Below, piece by piece: positions 62,151 through 64,000 of a stretch of DNA of 64,000 nucleotides (position 1 is its first letter; each line of letters begins with the position of its first letter). A program made the translations under genes and the position numbers. Below the pieces are notes generated by a model that saw only the letters and a list, made by a program, of their open reading frames with translations, had not been told where the DNA came from and did not search any database. The stretch comes from Eutreptiella sp. 'Long Island Sound 2002' (lineage: Eukaryota > Euglenozoa > Euglenophyceae > Eutreptiales > Eutreptiaceae): positions 103,235,367-103,299,366 of the forward strand of contig OZ038381.1 of NCBI GenBank assembly GCA_964036045.1, given 5' to 3'.

Positions 62151-63174
62151 GACTCAACACCCGCTAGCGGCGCTGGCTGTCTTCCGTGTGCAGAAGTACG
62201 AGACCTGGAGGGAGTATTTGGTGGGGTCGCCGGCGCCAGCCGGGGCGCTGACACGTGCCAGAGAAGATGATAGGCAGGTTTGCACGCAACTTGCCTTCTG
62301 TGTTGACGGACGTCGGCGTCAACTGCCCGGGGCTGGAACCAGAGCATATGTGGGCGTTACGGGGATGTTTCGAAACGTATGCAGGTGCCCCGTTGGATTT
62401 CTCCGTGATGAGATATGTGTAGGTTCGCCGCGAGGAGTATCACGACGTGATGACTTGGATGCTTTACAGGAGGCCCGCAGAGAATACGACGAGGTGGAGC
62501 ATCAAGTCCGGTTGGAAGGAGTGAACAGAAAGGAGCATGACGATCGCCTGGGGGAACTGGAAAGTAGCGACGAGGAAGAGAGCCCGTACGAGGTCCTGAG
62601 CCTGGAGAACGTGCGCAAAATGGGGAAAAGGCCAGGTGCGCCCAAATGGACAGTGAGCCCCAGCAAGGACCTTCGCGAGTACCTGCAGCATCCAGAAAAG
62701 GCGGGCGAGCACGGTCTCGCAAATGCCATATGGGACATCATGCGCAAGACGGATCGCCAAGGGAGTGCTTACTTGAAGGAAGAATGGAAGAAGAAGCACA
62801 AGAAAGAGAAGTAGAAGCGGCGCAGGGAGCGCAAGAAGGCGCAACGGGCGGGCCACAAGAACAAGAAAGGTAAGAGGCGCAGGTCGAAGGATACTGAATC
62901 CTCCAGTGGAACTACCAGCGAGTCAAGTGACAGTTCGGAAAGCTCGTCATCCTCCAAGTCCAGTGGCACGAGTGGACCTCAAAGGGCCACCCAACCAGCC
63001 AGCTCAAGAAGCAAAGGACAAGTGGAAATCCGGGTCGTGGACGGGCGGCGGGAGTTTTGGTCTAAGAAGAGCCAGAAGTGGATCGACTGTACCAACCCGC
63101 CAGAGGTGCCGTGCTTCAAGTGTGGACAAAGGCACTGGTGCCACGAGTCAGAGGCCTTCGGCTGTGGAACTTGA
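62146..63174 (+). pseudogene. Gag-like ORF with atypical zinc knuckle
   Basis: One frame is open from 62146 except for a TAG at 62812-62814. It has charged helical segments (ALQEARREYDEVEHQVRLEG), PYEVLSLENVRKMGKRPGAP, a Lys-rich run, a Ser-rich run and VVDGRREFWSKKSQKWIDC, then CFKCGQRHWCHESEAFGC. The last motif resembles a retroviral-type CCHC knuckle but has three residues between Cys2 and His instead of four. The order (helical domain, basic/Ser linker, knuckle) suggests a retrotransposon Gag. The stop is at 63172-63174. Confidence 0.45.
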
Positions 63175-64000
63175 CTACGAGAGCAGGGCGGCGGGGGGGG
63201 GGGGGGGGGGTTGGATGAGGTGGACAGGGGGGGTCGGGGACTCCGTGAGGCGGTGCCGCAGTACTTGGATGCCATCGAGTCGGAGCCGGGACACTCGTGG
63301 CTGTCGGCGGCAGCACATGCCATGTAGGACACCACTAGGAAAGGGTACGCGGTGGCACTCCGGAAGCTACGGAAGCGAAGTCGAGAACAGTTTGTAGTGA
63401 GCCCCCGCCATGTTCTTGAGTTGGAGATCAAGGAGATGATGGGAGGTGCGAACACGGAAGGAAACCTCAAAAAGTTATTGTCCGCGTGTAGACAATTGGA
63501 CAAGTTACGGCTTCATCCCAAGATTGTGGAGACAGGTGACTGACAGGTGGTCAAGTGGTTGGCCAAGCGGACAGCGTGTCCAGTAGCGAAGAAGAGTACC
63601 GGTTCATGGAGTGGGACCGCTGATGAATTGGAGGCCTTCGGCAGGCAAGTAGAGAGACTTATGCGGTTGCCCGCGAAGGCAAGAGGGCCTCGTTTCAGGA
63701 GGGCCGCTGGCGCTGGGGAGGCTGGGGGCTACCATCGACCAGCAAAGGGGATTGGGAAGACTGACGCAGGCCCTGGCGACCAATTTAGAGGAGGGTCTCA
63801 GTCAAGCGTCCTAGGACTCATACTATGATGATGAGAAACTGGAACCAGTGAGCCTGAAGCTTCCCAGGCCAAGGATCGGAGAGGTGGGAAAAGTGGAGAT
63901 GGCAGATTCCATTTGGCGGTGTTGCGTACCGGGTGACCTGCTGCGTACATACCAAGCATGGGATGAGAAGTATGCCAGTGGTATACCAATGGTGTACTAC
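63175..64000 (+). pseudogene. Downstream retroelement-type coding, runs off the window
   Basis: Pieces in changing frames: 63330-63540 (ALRKLRKRSREQFVVS and EMMGGANTEGNLKKLLSACR), 63547-63790 and about 63800-64000 (LPRPRIGEVGKVEMADSIWR, then VPGDLLRTYQAWDEKYASGI). A G-tract at 63191-63210 and several stops break it. It is probably the continuation of the gag-like gene or a following pol region; too little remains to identify it. Confidence 0.35.

Noticed and set aside
1-64000. Organellar or bacterial DNA
   Set aside because: GT-AG introns, nested eukaryotic-type transposons, SINE-like repeats and no ribosome-binding sites or operons.

Overview
The window looks like eukaryotic nuclear DNA made almost entirely of mobile elements. 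There are clear GT-AG spliceosomal introns, long low-complexity spacers, microsatellites, and no operons or ribosome-binding sites. I found no convincing single-copy host gene, rRNA, true tRNA or CRISPR array. A Penelope-like retroelement with its GIY-YIG nuclease upstream of the reverse transcriptase points to the green lineage or protists. Decay of TGG to TAG, often inside CTGG, would fit plant-type CHG methylation. A large-genome green or streptophyte alga is my best guess, but it is only an inference.

Layout. 1-6137: TE-A copy 1 (minus strand; its left part is cut by another repeat at about 200). 6138-7062: flank plus a retroposon with a (GTT)n tail. 7063-13403: TE-G, a fold-back element whose left arm holds TE-A copy 2 (7085-11375), an internal-deletion derivative of the same family. 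13404-15690: a broken Penelope-like reverse transcriptase (PLE-1). 16131-16498: a second copy of the retroposon. 16501-53168: TE-F, a piggyBac-like element expanded to about 37 kb by nested insertions. 53180-54270: a fragment of another oxygenase-bearing element. 54280-60600: two related multi-exon genes (J1, J2) of unknown function. 60700-64000: a gag-like, retroelement-type coding region that runs off the window.

Inside TE-F sits TE-B (24633-47629, plus a duplicated left end at 17591). A second Penelope-like element (PLE-2, 18017-24603) lies between the two TE-B left ends. TE-B contains TE-C (28068-38762) and TE-D (40698-46147), and TE-C contains TE-E (32733-37015), so nesting reaches four levels (F>B>C>E). 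I worked out terminal inverted repeats by eye for each element. Each insertion is consistent with a TA dinucleotide target. For TE-D and TE-E, removing the element and one TA restores the host reading frame exactly.

TE-A, TE-B and TE-C belong to one family. In order they carry an N-terminal gene; an Fe(II)/2-oxoglutarate oxygenase-like domain (clear in A and B); a beta-rich plus coiled-coil protein; a jelly-roll-like domain with a conserved HxH; and an unclassified DDE-like transposase. TE-E has a different DDE-like transposase plus an intron-containing accessory gene. The most unusual feature is that each element carries its own short, mostly palindromic motif, repeated in its subterminal regions and inside its own introns and not shared with its neighbours: GCGTACG in A, TAGTTATCGCGCGATAACTA in B, GTATACGGCCGTATAC in C, TTCGTACGAA in D, CTAGAACG in E, GGTAAC/GTTACC in F. 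Almost every gene here is broken by frameshifts or stops.
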